Shown here piece by piece: positions 46,724 through 55,978 of a DNA stretch of 64,000 nucleotides (positions are counted from its first letter, which is position 1; the number at the start of each line of letters is the position of its first letter). A program made the translations under genes and the position numbers. Where the stretch lies: positions 62,001-126,000 of the forward strand of contig NZ_JAHLEL010000040.1 of the NCBI RefSeq assembly GCF_020131355.1. Reading direction: 5' to 3'. The stretch is from Pseudonocardia sp. ICBG1293. GTDB lineage: Bacteria > Actinomycetota > Actinomycetes > Mycobacteriales > Pseudonocardiaceae. The notes beneath the pieces were generated by a model, which ran no database searches, had not been told where the DNA came from, and worked only from the letters and a program-made list of their open reading frames with translations.

Positions 46724-47559
46724 GCGCCCCCGCGCGGCCGGTGTCGTGGCGGCGGCTGCTGGGTGCCGAGCTGGGCTGGGTGCTGCGCAGGCCCCGGACC
46801 TGGGTGATGGTCGCGCTGCTCGCGACGGTGCCGGTGCTGATGGCCGTCGGGCTCGTCCTGGCCGACGGGCCGCGACGCGGGCTGCTGTCGGAGGTCGTCG
46901 GGAACGGGCTGACCCTGCCCGTCGCGGCGCTGACCCTGCTGATGGCGCTGCTGCTGCCGCTGGTGGTCACCGTCGCGGCGGCGGACGCGATCGCCGGGGA
47001 GGCCCAGCACGGCACCCTGCGCGGGCTGCTGCTCGCCCCGGTGGGGCGGTTGCGGCTGGTCGCGATGAAGGCGTTCGGGGTGCTGGTGGTCGCCGCGGTC
47101 GCGGTGGCCGTGGTCTGCGTGACCGGTCTGGTCGCGGGGTGGGCGCTGATCGGCCCGCCCGCCGTGGTCGGTGACGGCGGTGCGCTGCTGACGATGTCGG
47201 GCTCGCTGCTCGACCTGTCCGGTGCCGCCGGGCGGATCGCCCTGGTCGCGGTGTGGACCCTGGGCCAGCTCGCCGCGGTCGGCGCGGTGGCGCTGGCCGT
47301 GTCGGCGTTCACCGAGCACCCGCTGGTCGTGCTGTCCTCGGTGCTCGGCGGCATCATCCTGTCCGGGGTGCTCGGCGCGATCCCCGCCCTGGAGCCGGTG
47401 CGGCCGTTCCTGCTCACCGACGGCTGGGGCGCCGGGGTCGACGTGCTGCGCGACCCGCTGCCGACCGACGGGCTCGTGTCGAGCACCGGGCTCGCGGCGT
47501 GCTGGTTCGCCGTCGCCGCGGTCGTGCTCGTCGCCCGGATGCTGCGCCGCGACGCGTGA
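46720..47559 (+). CDS. ABC-2 type transporter permease
   Basis: 279 residues, six hydrophobic segments. The N-terminal LLGAELGWVLRRPRTWVM and ADAIAGEAQHGTLRGLLLAPVGR segments are typical of ABC-2 permeases of the NatB/YhaP kind. GTG 46720 overlaps the ATPase stop (GTGA). Substrate unknown. Confidence 0.9.
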   Translation: MSAPARPVSWRRLLGAELGWVLRRPRTWVMVALLATVPVLMAVGLVLADGPRRGLLSEVVGNGLTLPVAALTLLMALLLPLVVTVAAADAIAGEAQHGTLRGLLLAPVGRLRLVAMKAFGVLVVAAVAVAVVCVTGLVAGWALIGPPAVVGDGGALLTMSGSLLDLSGAAGRIALVAVWTLGQLAAVGAVALAVSAFTEHPLVVLSSVLGGIILSGVLGAIPALEPVRPFLLTDGWGAGVDVLRDPLPTDGLVSSTGLAACWFAVAAVVLVARMLRRDA

Positions 47560-47604
47560 GGGCATGATCGCACCGGCAGCAGTGCCGATCGACGAGGAGG
47601 ACAC

Positions 47605-48576
47605 ATGCGTGCGGTGCGGGTGAGCAGGCCCGGCGGGTCCGAGGTGCTGGAGGTCGTCGACACCGACGCCCCCACCCCCGGGCCGGGGCAGGTGCTGGTG
47701 GAGGTCGCCGCGGCCGGCGTGAACTTCATCGACACCTACCAGCGCGAGGGCATCTACCCGATGGAGACGCCCTACGTCGCCGGGCTGGAGGGCGCGGGCC
47801 GGGTCACCGCCCTGGGCGCGGGCGTCGACGGCGTCGCCGTCGGGGACCGGATCGCCTGGTCCAACACCCTGGGCAGCTACGCCGAGCAGGTCGCGGTGCC
47901 GTGGGCCAAGGCCGTCCCGGTGCCCGAGGGCGTCGCCGACGACGTCGCGGTCGGCGCGGCGCTGCAGGGCATGACCGCGCACTTCCTGGTGCACGACTGC
48001 GTCCCGCTGCGCGGCGGGGAGACGATCCTGCTGCACGCCGCGGCGGGCGGGGTCGGGCTGCTGCTCACCCAGCTGGCGACGGCCGCGGGGGCCCGGGTGA
48101 TCGCCACGACCTCGACGCCGGAGAAGGCCGAGCTGGCCCGGCGCGCCGGCGCCGACGACGTGATCGACTACACCGCCGTCGACGACCTGGCGGGAGCCGT
48201 CCGCGACCTCACCGGCGGCACGGGCGTGGACGCCGCGTTCGACTCGGTCGGGCGCAGCACCTTCGACGCCAGCCTCGCGTCGGTCCGCCCACGCGGGACG
48301 CTGGTGCTCTACGGCGCCGCGTCCGGCCCGGTCGAGCCGTTCGACCCGCAGCGGCTCAACGCGGCCGGGTCGCTGTTCCTGACCCGCCCGAAGCTGTTCG
48401 ACTACATCGCCACCACCGACGAGCTGCGCACCCGCGCCGCCGCCGTGTACGAGGAGGTCGCCGCGGGCCGCCTCGACGTGCGGATCGGGCACCGCTACGA
48501 CCTGGCGGACGCCCGCACCGCGCACGACGACCTGCAGGGCCGCCGCACCACCGGCAAGGTGCTGCTCGTCCCCTGA
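47605..48576 (+). CDS. qor: NADPH:quinone oxidoreductase family protein
   Basis: 323-residue zinc-independent MDR protein: GVNFIDTYQREGIYP, GLEGAGRV, the nucleotide motif HAAAGGVGLLLTQLA and the quinone-reductase segment GNTLGSYAE-like (SNTLGSYAEQV). It reduces quinones using NADPH. ATG 47605 with GAGGAG ribosome-binding site. Syntenic with Rv1454c; 45 bases after the permease gene. Confidence 0.93.
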   Translation: MRAVRVSRPGGSEVLEVVDTDAPTPGPGQVLVEVAAAGVNFIDTYQREGIYPMETPYVAGLEGAGRVTALGAGVDGVAVGDRIAWSNTLGSYAEQVAVPWAKAVPVPEGVADDVAVGAALQGMTAHFLVHDCVPLRGGETILLHAAAGGVGLLLTQLATAAGARVIATTSTPEKAELARRAGADDVIDYTAVDDLAGAVRDLTGGTGVDAAFDSVGRSTFDASLASVRPRGTLVLYGAASGPVEPFDPQRLNAAGSLFLTRPKLFDYIATTDELRTRAAAVYEEVAAGRLDVRIGHRYDLADARTAHDDLQGRRTTGKVLLVP

Positions 48577-48605
48577 CGGTCGGGGGCGTGGGGTAGAACC
48601 GGGGC

Positions 48606-50672
48606 GTGACCGACACCCCGTTCCACGATCTCGACGCCTACGTCGCGCTGCCCCGCCTCGGTGGCCTCGCCCTGTCCCCCGACGGCTCGCGCCTGGTCAC
48701 CGGGGTCGCCGAGCTGGACCCCGACGGCACCCGCTACCGGACCGCGCTGTGGGAGGTCGACCCCACCGGCGCGGCGCCGGCGCGGCGGCTGACCCGGGGT
48801 GCGGCCGGGGAGTCCGGGCCGGTGTTCACCCCCGAGGGCGACCTGCTGTTCCGCTCGGCCCGCCCGGACCCGGACGCGGCGGGCGAGGCCGAGCCGCCGA
48901 CCTCGCTGTGGCGGCTGCCGGCCGCCGGCGGCGAGGCCGAGCCGGTGGGGTCGCGCCCGGGCGGGATCTCGGGCGTCGCCGTCGCGGCCGACGCGGGGAC
49001 GGTGGTCGTCTCCGCCCCGACCCTGCCCGGGTCGGTCGGCACCGCCGACGACGAGCAGCGGCGCGCCGCCCGCACCGAGGGCAAGGTCACCGCGATCCTG
49101 CACACCGGCTACCCGGTGCGGCACTGGGACAACGACCTCGGCCCGGACGAGGAACGGCTGCTGCTCGCCCCGCCCCGCACCGACGCCCCCCGTGGCGGCT
49201 CCGGGATCGACGACGGGACCGACGCCGACCCCTGGACGGACCTCACCCCCGCGCCCGGCCGCGCGCTGGACGAGACCTCCTTCGCGGTCTCCCCCGACGG
49301 GGCACACGTGGTCACCGGCTGGCACCGGGCGCGCGGGTACGGCACCTGGCGCCCCGGGCTCGTCGTCGTCGACACCGCCACCGGCGCGCACACCGACCTC
49401 ACCACCGACGACGCCCACGAGTACGGGGCACCCCGGATCAGCCCCGACGGTCGCACCGTCGTCGCGCTGCGCGAGCGGGTGTCCACCCCGGAGACCGCCC
49501 CGCGGATCGACCTCGTACTGATCCCGCTCGACGGCGGCGAGCCACGCCCGGTCGCGCCCGGCTGGGACCGCTGGCCCACCTCGGCACGCTGGACGCACGA
49601 CTCGGCCGCGCTCGTCGTGACCGCCGACGAGGACGGTCGCGGCCCGCTGTTCCTGATCACACCGGGCGCGACCCCCGAGGACGACACCGTCACCCGCCTC
49701 ACCGGCGACCACGGCACCTACGGCGACGCCTGCCCGTCGCCGGACGGGCGGTGGGTCTACGCCGTGCGCCACGCCTACGACGCTCCCCCGGCGCCGGTCC
49801 GCGTGCCCGCCGACGGCCGCGACGCCGAGCCGGAGCCGCTGCCCGGCCCGGCGCAGGCGCCCGCGCTGCCGGGCACCCTCACCGAGCTGGAGACCACCGC
49901 CGCCGACGGCACCCGGGTCCGCGCCTGGCTCGCGCTGCCCGAGGGGGCGAGCGCCGAGCACCCGGCCCCGCTGCTGCTGTGGATCCACGGTGGCCCCCTG
50001 GCCAGCTGGAACGCCTGGTCCTGGCGATGGAACCCGTGGCTGATGACCGCCCGCGGCTGGGCCGTGCTGCTGCCCGACCCGGCGCTGTCCACCGGCTACG
50101 GCCAGGACTTCGTCCAGCGCGGCTGGGGTGCCTGGGGCGGGGCGCCGTTCACCGACCTCATGGCGGCCACCGACGCCGCGGCCGCCCGCCCGGACATCGA
50201 CGCCGGGCACACCGCGGCGATGGGCGGCTCCTTCGGCGGCTACATGGCCAACTGGGTCGCCGGGCACACCGACCGGTTCGCCGCGATCGTCACCCACGCC
50301 AGCCTGTGGGCACTCGACCAGTTCGGGCCCACGACCGACCACGCCGACTACTGGCTCACCGAGATGACCCCGGAGATGGCGCAGGCCCACAGCCCGCACC
50401 ACCACGCGGACGCGATCACCACCCCGATGCTCGTGATCCACGGCGACCGCGACCACCGGGTGCCGATCGGCGAGGGGCTGCGGCTGTGGTGGGACCTGGT
50501 GTCCCGGCAGGCCGACCCGCAGGCGAACCCGCACCGGTTCCTGTACTTCCCGGACGAGAACCACTGGGTGCTGGCGCCGAACCACGCGAAGGTCTGGTAC
50601 CGCACGGTGTGGGCGTTCCTGGACCACCACGTGCTGGGCCGGGAGTGGGAGACACCGCACCTGCTGCGGTGA
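48606..50672 (+). CDS. S9 family prolyl oligopeptidase-type peptidase
   Basis: 688 residues: an N-terminal beta-propeller-like region with repeated D-P-D-G and SPDG turns (about 1-410), then an alpha/beta hydrolase domain with WIHGGPLASWN, nucleophile Ser in GGSFGGYMAN, Asp in HGDRDHRVP and His in DENHWVLAP. No signal peptide, so probably cytoplasmic acylaminoacyl- or oligopeptidase. GTG 48606. Confidence 0.92.
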   Translation: MTDTPFHDLDAYVALPRLGGLALSPDGSRLVTGVAELDPDGTRYRTALWEVDPTGAAPARRLTRGAAGESGPVFTPEGDLLFRSARPDPDAAGEAEPPTSLWRLPAAGGEAEPVGSRPGGISGVAVAADAGTVVVSAPTLPGSVGTADDEQRRAARTEGKVTAILHTGYPVRHWDNDLGPDEERLLLAPPRTDAPRGGSGIDDGTDADPWTDLTPAPGRALDETSFAVSPDGAHVVTGWHRARGYGTWRPGLVVVDTATGAHTDLTTDDAHEYGAPRISPDGRTVVALRERVSTPETAPRIDLVLIPLDGGEPRPVAPGWDRWPTSARWTHDSAALVVTADEDGRGPLFLITPGATPEDDTVTRLTGDHGTYGDACPSPDGRWVYAVRHAYDAPPAPVRVPADGRDAEPEPLPGPAQAPALPGTLTELETTAADGTRVRAWLALPEGASAEHPAPLLLWIHGGPLASWNAWSWRWNPWLMTARGWAVLLPDPALSTGYGQDFVQRGWGAWGGAPFTDLMAATDAAAARPDIDAGHTAAMGGSFGGYMANWVAGHTDRFAAIVTHASLWALDQFGPTTDHADYWLTEMTPEMAQAHSPHHHADAITTPMLVIHGDRDHRVPIGEGLRLWWDLVSRQADPQANPHRFLYFPDENHWVLAPNHAKVWYRTVWAFLDHHVLGREWETPHLLR

Positions 50673-50810
50673 GCACGGGCAGGTCGGCGACGGTCCGACG
50701 GGCACCGGCCGACCAGCCGTCGGTCGGTCGGGCTCCACCGACCGGGGTCGGCGGACGTCGCGTCCGATTCACGCCGGACCGAGCGCGCGGGCCCGGGCAG
50801 GATCGGGTGC

Positions 50811-51365
50811 ATGACGACGATCGACACGACGGTGCGGGTGTGGGCGGCGGACCCCCTGCGACTCGACGCGATCCGCAGCGGCGCACGTGACGAGCAGGGC
50901 AACCCGCTGCGGTCGTTCCTGGCCGAGCGCGACGGCGGCGAGCCGCTGCGATGCTGCCTGCGCTGGGCCCGCCGCGGCGAGTCGATCGCGCTCATCTCCT
51001 GGGCGCCGTTCGGCGCGCCGTCCCCGTGGCGGGAGGTCGGTCCGGTCTTCGTGCACACCCACCGCTGTGCCGGGCCGGCGACGACGGCGGACCTCCCGGG
51101 GGACCTGCGCACCGGCCCGCTGGTCCTGCGCCCCTACTCCCCCGACGGTGCGATGATCTATGCGCACATCACGATCGTCCCGGACGGCCAGGACGCCGCC
51201 CCGGCGATCGCCACGCTGTGCGCGAGCCCGGCGGTCTCCGTCGTCCACGTCCGGACACTGGCACCCCAGTGCTTCCTCTACGCCGCCACGGCGGCGGCTC
51301 AGAACAGGACCGGCAGCCCCAGCGCGGCGTCGACGGCGATCGCCGCGAACAGCACGCAGAGGTAG
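50811..51365 (+). CDS. DUF1203 family protein
   Basis: 184 residues matching the DUF1203 pattern: [34 protein letters not shown] and a C-terminal [15 protein letters not shown]. Function of the family is not known. The last 67 bases overlap the 3' end of the convergent ctaB; the conserved domain ends near residue 163, just before the overlap, so the final Ser/Ala-rich residues are probably incidental. Confidence 0.8.
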   Translation: MTTIDTTVRVWAADPLRLDAIRSGARDEQGNPLRSFLAERDGGEPLRCCLRWARRGESIALISWAPFGAPSPWREVGPVFVHTHRCAGPATTADLPGDLRTGPLVLRPYSPDGAMIYAHITIVPDGQDAAPAIATLCASPAVSVVHVRTLAPQCFLYAATAAAQNRTGSPSAASTAIAANSTQR

Positions 51366-52333
51366 ATGTTCGACAGGTGGAACAGCGGCATCGGGGAGAC
51401 CTCGCCGCCCTCCTTCACCTGGTGGTGCAGCCGGTGGGCCCGGAAGACGAAGTACACCCCGCCGAGCAGCGCCACCGCGAGGTACACCCACGACGTGGCG
51501 GGCAGCAGCAGCAGGCTCCAGGCCACCATCACCCAGCTGTAGACCACGATCCGCACCGACACCGCGGGGGCGGGCGCGACGACCGGGAGCATCGGCACGC
51601 CGGCGGCGGCGTAGTCCTCGCGGTAGCGCATCGCCAGCGCCCAGAAGTGCGGCGGCGTCCAGAAGAAGATCACGCCGAACATCACCAGGGCGGGCCACTC
51701 GACCGTGCCGGTCACCGCGGCCCAGCCGATCACCACCGGCATGCAGCCCGCGGCACCACCCCACACGATGTTCTGGGAGGTACGCCGCTTGAGCAGCATC
51801 GTGTACACGAGCACGTAGAACGCGATGGCGGCCAGCGACAGCGCGGCCGCGAGCCAGTTCGTGGTCAGCCCCAGCCACACCGAGCTCAACGCGGCCAGCA
51901 CCAGCCCGAACACCAGCGCGTTGCGGGTGGGGACCTGTCCCTTCGCCAGCGGGCGGCGGGCGGTGCGCGCCATCTTCCGGTCGATGTCGGCGTCCACGAC
52001 GCAGTTCAGCGCGTGCGCCGCCGCGGCGGCCATGGCGCCCCCGACCAAGGTGGCGGCGATCAGCCACAGCGACGGCACGCCGCGCTGGGCCAGGAACATG
52101 GCGGGCACGGTGACGACGAGCAGCTGCTCGATGATCCGCGTCTTGGTGAGGCCCAGATAGGCCGCCACCGTGGCGCGGACGCGGGCGAGCCGGCCGGTGG
52201 GCGCCGCCGGGACCACCACGGTCGCCGCGGGGGGCGTCGCCGCCGCGGGCGCGGCGTCCGGTCCGGCCGGCACGTGCTCGGCCGGGACGCCGGCCTCGTC
52301 GGCCCGGCTCCGCCCTGACGCGGGTGCGCTCAC
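51299..52333 (-). CDS. ctaB: Protoheme IX farnesyltransferase CtaB
   Basis: Converts heme B to heme O. 344 residues from GTG 52333 with an approximately 65-residue Ala/Pro-rich N-terminus, then about nine membrane helices. The prenyl-diphosphate motif [21 protein letters not shown] and the second conserved loop [17 protein letters not shown] are intact, as is [12 protein letters not shown]. Convergent overlap with the DUF1203 gene. Provides substrate for CtaA. Confidence 0.94.
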   Translation of the reverse strand: MSAPASGRSRADEAGVPAEHVPAGPDAAPAAATPPAATVVVPAAPTGRLARVRATVAAYLGLTKTRIIEQLLVVTVPAMFLAQRGVPSLWLIAATLVGGAMAAAAAHALNCVVDADIDRKMARTARRPLAKGQVPTRNALVFGLVLAALSSVWLGLTTNWLAAALSLAAIAFYVLVYTMLLKRRTSQNIVWGGAAGCMPVVIGWAAVTGTVEWPALVMFGVIFFWTPPHFWALAMRYREDYAAAGVPMLPVVAPAPAVSVRIVVYSWVMVAWSLLLLPATSWVYLAVALLGGVYFVFRAHRLHHQVKEGGEVSPMPLFHLSNIYLCVLFAAIAVDAALGLPVLF

Positions 52334-52735
52334 CTGTTCGTACCTCGCTCGGTTCGACGTAGTGATCCCGTACCGGGGCCGCCCGAGGGGCCGCACCGGC
52401 TCGGTGCCGTGGACACGGGGTCGTCACCGCGGTGGCGACCTCGCTAGTTCTACAGCGCGTCGATGCTAACCGGTGGCATGCGCTGCGGGCCCGCCGGGTA
52501 CGCCGGTCGCGGCGGCCCGGCCCACCGACCGCCGCGAGGCGCAAAGCCGCAGGCCGCGGGCGTGAGCAGTAGGGTGTTCCGGGTCGGGGCGGCGACGAGG
52601 CCGCCCGGTGATCCCGGTCGCACCGCGACACCCGTCGACGGCACCGCCACCGCAGTGGCCGTGACCACCGGGCGGGCATCCGGATCCACCACCGGCAGAC
52701 CGACATCCGTCGACGCGAGTACAGGAGCCATCGCC
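52334..52735 (+). other. Divergent promoter region between ctaB and tkt
   Basis: About 400 bases separating divergent ctaB and tkt. The tkt frame stays open upstream to 52463 but shows only Arg/Gly/Thr-rich composition, so it is read as leader. A TAGGGT hexamer at 52570-52575 could be a -10 for tkt; no convincing -35. AGGAG at 52723-52727 is the tkt ribosome-binding site. No gene or RNA element recognised. Confidence 0.45.
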
Positions 52736-54856
52736 TTGTCCGAGACCGCTACGTCCCCCCACGCCGGGGACAGCGCCGTCGCCGCGCTCACCCGCGCGCA
52801 CGTCCCCGACGACTGGACCGACCTCGACCGCAGGGCCGTGGACACCATCCGTGTACTGGCCGCGGACGCGGTCCAGAAGTGCGGCAGCGGACACCCCGGC
52901 ACCGCGATGAGCCTGGCCCCGCTGGCGTACACGCTGTTCCAGCGCGTCATGCGGCACGACCCGGCCGCCCCCGACTGGATGGGCCGGGACCGGTTCGTGC
53001 TCTCCGCCGGGCACTCCAGCCTCACCCTCTACATCCAGCTCTACCTCGCGGGCTACGGCCTGGAGCGCGAGGACCTGGAGAGCCTCCGCACGTGGGGCTC
53101 GCTCACGCCGGGCCACCCGGAGTGGGGCCACACCCGCGGCGTCGAGATGACCACCGGGCCGCTCGGGCAGGGACTGTCCTCGGCCGTCGGGATGGCGATC
53201 GCCGCCCGTCGCGAGCGCGGCCTGTTCGACCCGGACGCCCCCGAGGGCGCCTCACCGTTCGACCACCAGATCTACGTGATCGCCTCCGACGGCGACATCG
53301 AGGAGGGCGTCACCTCCGAGGCGTCCTCGCTGGCCGGGCGGCAGGAGCTCGGCAACCTCACGGTGGTCTACGACGCCAACGAGATCTCCATCGAGGACGA
53401 CACCAACATCGCCTTCAACGAGGACACCGCGAAGCGGTACGAGTCCTACGGCTGGCACGTGCAGGTCGTCGACGGCGGCGAGAACGTCACCGGGATCCTC
53501 GCCGCACTCGAGGCCGCGAAGGCCGAGACCGGGCGCCCGTCGATCATCGTGCTCAAGACCGTGATCGGCTACCCGTCGCCCAACAAGATGAACACCGGGG
53601 CCGCGCACGGCTCCGCGCTGGGCGACGACGAGGTCCGCGAGGTCAAGAAGCTCCTGGGCTTCGACCCCGACCAGGACTTCGAGGTCGACGACGACGTGCT
53701 CGCCCACACCCGCGCGGTCGGCGAGCGCTCCCGCGCGGCGCACGACACCTGGCAGGGCACCTTCGACGAGTGGGGGCAGCGCGAGCCGGAGCGCAAGCAG
53801 CTGCTCGACCGGCTGCTGGCCCAGCGCCTGCCCGAGGGCTGGGAGTCCGCACTCCCCTCCTTCGACGTCGACGAGAAGGGCCTCGCCACCCGCAAGGCCT
53901 CGGGCTCGGTGCTCGGCGCGCTCGCCGAGGTGCTGCCGGAGCTGTGGGGCGGCTCGGCCGACCTGGCGGAGTCGAACAACACCACGATGAAGGGCGTCGA
54001 CTCGTTCGGCCCCAAGTCGGCCTCGACCGGCATGTGGTCCACCTCGCCGTACGGGCGCACGCTGCACTTCGGTGTCCGCGAGCACGCGATGGGCGCGGTC
54101 CTCAACGGCATCGCGCTGCACGGCCCCACCCGCGCCTACGGCGGCACCTTCCTGGTCTTCTCCGACTACATGCGCCCGGCGGTCCGCCTCGCCGCGCTGA
54201 TGAAGACCAACCCGATCTACGTGTGGACGCACGACTCGATCGGCCTCGGTGAGGACGGCCCGACCCACCAGCCGATCGAGCACCTGGCGTCGCTGCGCGC
54301 GATCCCGGGCCTGTCGGTGGTCCGCCCCGGCGACGCCAACGAGACCGTCCACGGCTGGAAGGCCGCGCTGGAGCGCCCCACGGGCGGCCCGGTCGGCTTC
54401 GCGCTGACCCGACAGAACGTCCCGACCCTGGCCGGCACCTCGGCCGAGGGCGTCGCCCGCGGCGGGTACGTGCTGGAGGAGGCCTCCACCGGGGTCCCGC
54501 AGGTCGTGCTCGTCGCCACCGGCTCCGAGCTGCACCTCGCGGTCGCGGCGCGGAAGAAGCTGGAGGCCGACGGCGTCGGTACCCGTGTGGTGTCGCTGCC
54601 GTGCTTCGAGTGGTTCGCCGAGCAGGACCAGGCCTACCGCGACTGGGTCCTGCCGCCCGCGGTCAAGGCCCGGGTCTCGGTCGAGGCCGGCATCGCGATG
54701 CCGTGGCGCGACATCGTCGGTGACGCCGGGCGCTCGGTCTCGATCGAGCACTTCGGCGCCAGCGCCGACCAGGCCACCCTGTTCGAGAAGTTCGGCTTCA
54801 CCGCCGACACCGTCGCCGACGCCGCGCGGGAGACCCTCGCCGCGACGACGGGCTGA
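52736..54856 (+). CDS. tkt: Transketolase
   Basis: 706 residues from TTG 52736, supported by AGGAG eight bases upstream and by normal length. Thiamine-diphosphate enzyme of the non-oxidative pentose phosphate pathway. KCGSGHPGTAMSLAP, the ThDP-binding GDG in IASDGDIEEGV, and the transketolase signature GEDGPTHQPIEHLASLR are intact. First gene of the tkt-tal-Pgi-like-zwf-opcA-pgl operon. Confidence 0.96.
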   Translation: MSETATSPHAGDSAVAALTRAHVPDDWTDLDRRAVDTIRVLAADAVQKCGSGHPGTAMSLAPLAYTLFQRVMRHDPAAPDWMGRDRFVLSAGHSSLTLYIQLYLAGYGLEREDLESLRTWGSLTPGHPEWGHTRGVEMTTGPLGQGLSSAVGMAIAARRERGLFDPDAPEGASPFDHQIYVIASDGDIEEGVTSEASSLAGRQELGNLTVVYDANEISIEDDTNIAFNEDTAKRYESYGWHVQVVDGGENVTGILAALEAAKAETGRPSIIVLKTVIGYPSPNKMNTGAAHGSALGDDEVREVKKLLGFDPDQDFEVDDDVLAHTRAVGERSRAAHDTWQGTFDEWGQREPERKQLLDRLLAQRLPEGWESALPSFDVDEKGLATRKASGSVLGALAEVLPELWGGSADLAESNNTTMKGVDSFGPKSASTGMWSTSPYGRTLHFGVREHAMGAVLNGIALHGPTRAYGGTFLVFSDYMRPAVRLAALMKTNPIYVWTHDSIGLGEDGPTHQPIEHLASLRAIPGLSVVRPGDANETVHGWKAALERPTGGPVGFALTRQNVPTLAGTSAEGVARGGYVLEEASTGVPQVVLVATGSELHLAVAARKKLEADGVGTRVVSLPCFEWFAEQDQAYRDWVLPPAVKARVSVEAGIAMPWRDIVGDAGRSVSIEHFGASADQATLFEKFGFTADTVADAARETLAATTG

Positions 54857-54868
54857 GAGGAGCGACGC

Positions 54869-55978
54869 ATGAGCAACGACCGGCTGGCCGCGCTGTCCGC
54901 GGCCGGGGTGTCCGTCTGGCTCGACGACCTGTCCCGCGAGCGTCTGTCCAGCGGCAACCTCGCCGAGCTCATCGACGACAAGCACGTCGTCGGGGTGACC
55001 ACCAACCCGACGATCTTCGCCGGTGCGCTGTCCGACGGCGCCGCCTACGACCCGCAGGTCCGCGAGCTCGCCGCCCGCGGGGCCGACGTCGACACCGCGA
55101 TCCGCGAGATCACCGTCGCCGACGTGCAGCAGGCCTGCGACGTGTTCTCCGGGGTGTGGGAGCGCACCGGTGGCGTCGACGGCCGGGTGTCCCTGGAGGT
55201 CGACCCGCGCCTCGCGCACGACACCGAGGGCACCGCCGCGCAGGCGAGCGAGCTGTTCAAGGCCGTCGACCGGCCGAACCTGCTGGTGAAGATCCCGGCG
55301 ACCGAGGAGGGGCTGCCCGCCATCACCCGGGCCACCGCCGAGGGGATCAGCGTGAACGTGACGCTGATCTTCTCCGTGGAGCGCTACAAGCTGGTGATGG
55401 ACGCCTACCTGACCGGTCTGGAGCAGGCGCTGGAGAACGGGCAGGACCTGTCCCGCATCCACTCGGTGGGCTCGTTCTTCGTGTCCCGGGTCGACTCCGA
55501 GATCGACAAGCGGCTGGAGGCCATCGGCGGCGACACCGCGCTGGGCCTGCGCGGGAAGGCCGCCGTCGCCAACTCGCGGCTGGCCTACGCCGCCTACCGC
55601 GACGCGTTCTCCGGCGCCCGCTGGGACGCGCTCGCGGCGAAGGGCGCGCACGCCCAGCGTCCGCTGTGGGCCTCCACCGGGGTCAAGAACCCGGACTACC
55701 CGGACACCCTGTACGTGTCCGAGCTGGTCGTGGACAACACCGTCAACACGATGCCGGAGAAGACCCTGCTGGCCTTCGCCGACCACGGCGAGGTGGACGG
55801 GGACCGGGTCACCGACACCGCCGGGGCGTCCCAGCAGGTCTTCACCGACCTGGAGGGCCAGGGCATCGACCTCGACGACGTGTTCCTCGCCCTGGAGAAC
55901 GAGGGCGTCGACAAGTTCGAGAAGTCCTGGACCGAGCTGCAGGACACCGTCCGCGGCCAGCTCGACTCCGCGAAGTAG
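54869..55978 (+). CDS. tal: Transaldolase
   Basis: 369-residue transaldolase. [13 protein letters not shown] (42-54) and the Schiff-base Lys141 in [15 protein letters not shown] are diagnostic; [14 protein letters not shown] follows. ATG 54869 has a GAGAGGAG ribosome-binding site and lies 12 bases after tkt. The following gene starts directly after its stop. Confidence 0.96.
   Translation: MSNDRLAALSAAGVSVWLDDLSRERLSSGNLAELIDDKHVVGVTTNPTIFAGALSDGAAYDPQVRELAARGADVDTAIREITVADVQQACDVFSGVWERTGGVDGRVSLEVDPRLAHDTEGTAAQASELFKAVDRPNLLVKIPATEEGLPAITRATAEGISVNVTLIFSVERYKLVMDAYLTGLEQALENGQDLSRIHSVGSFFVSRVDSEIDKRLEAIGGDTALGLRGKAAVANSRLAYAAYRDAFSGARWDALAAKGAHAQRPLWASTGVKNPDYPDTLYVSELVVDNTVNTMPEKTLLAFADHGEVDGDRVTDTAGASQQVFTDLEGQGIDLDDVFLALENEGVDKFEKSWTELQDTVRGQLDSAK

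Noticed and set aside
46147..48525. 792-codon minus-strand frame with TSRRGTST repeats
   Set aside because: Antisense to the ABC ATPase, permease and qor; the apparent repeat protein is only the reverse reading of the 24-bp DNA repeat.
52463..52735. N-terminal extension of transketolase by about 91 codons
   Set aside because: The frame is open, but TTG 52736 has a good ribosome-binding site and gives normal transketolase length; the extension lacks conserved sequence.
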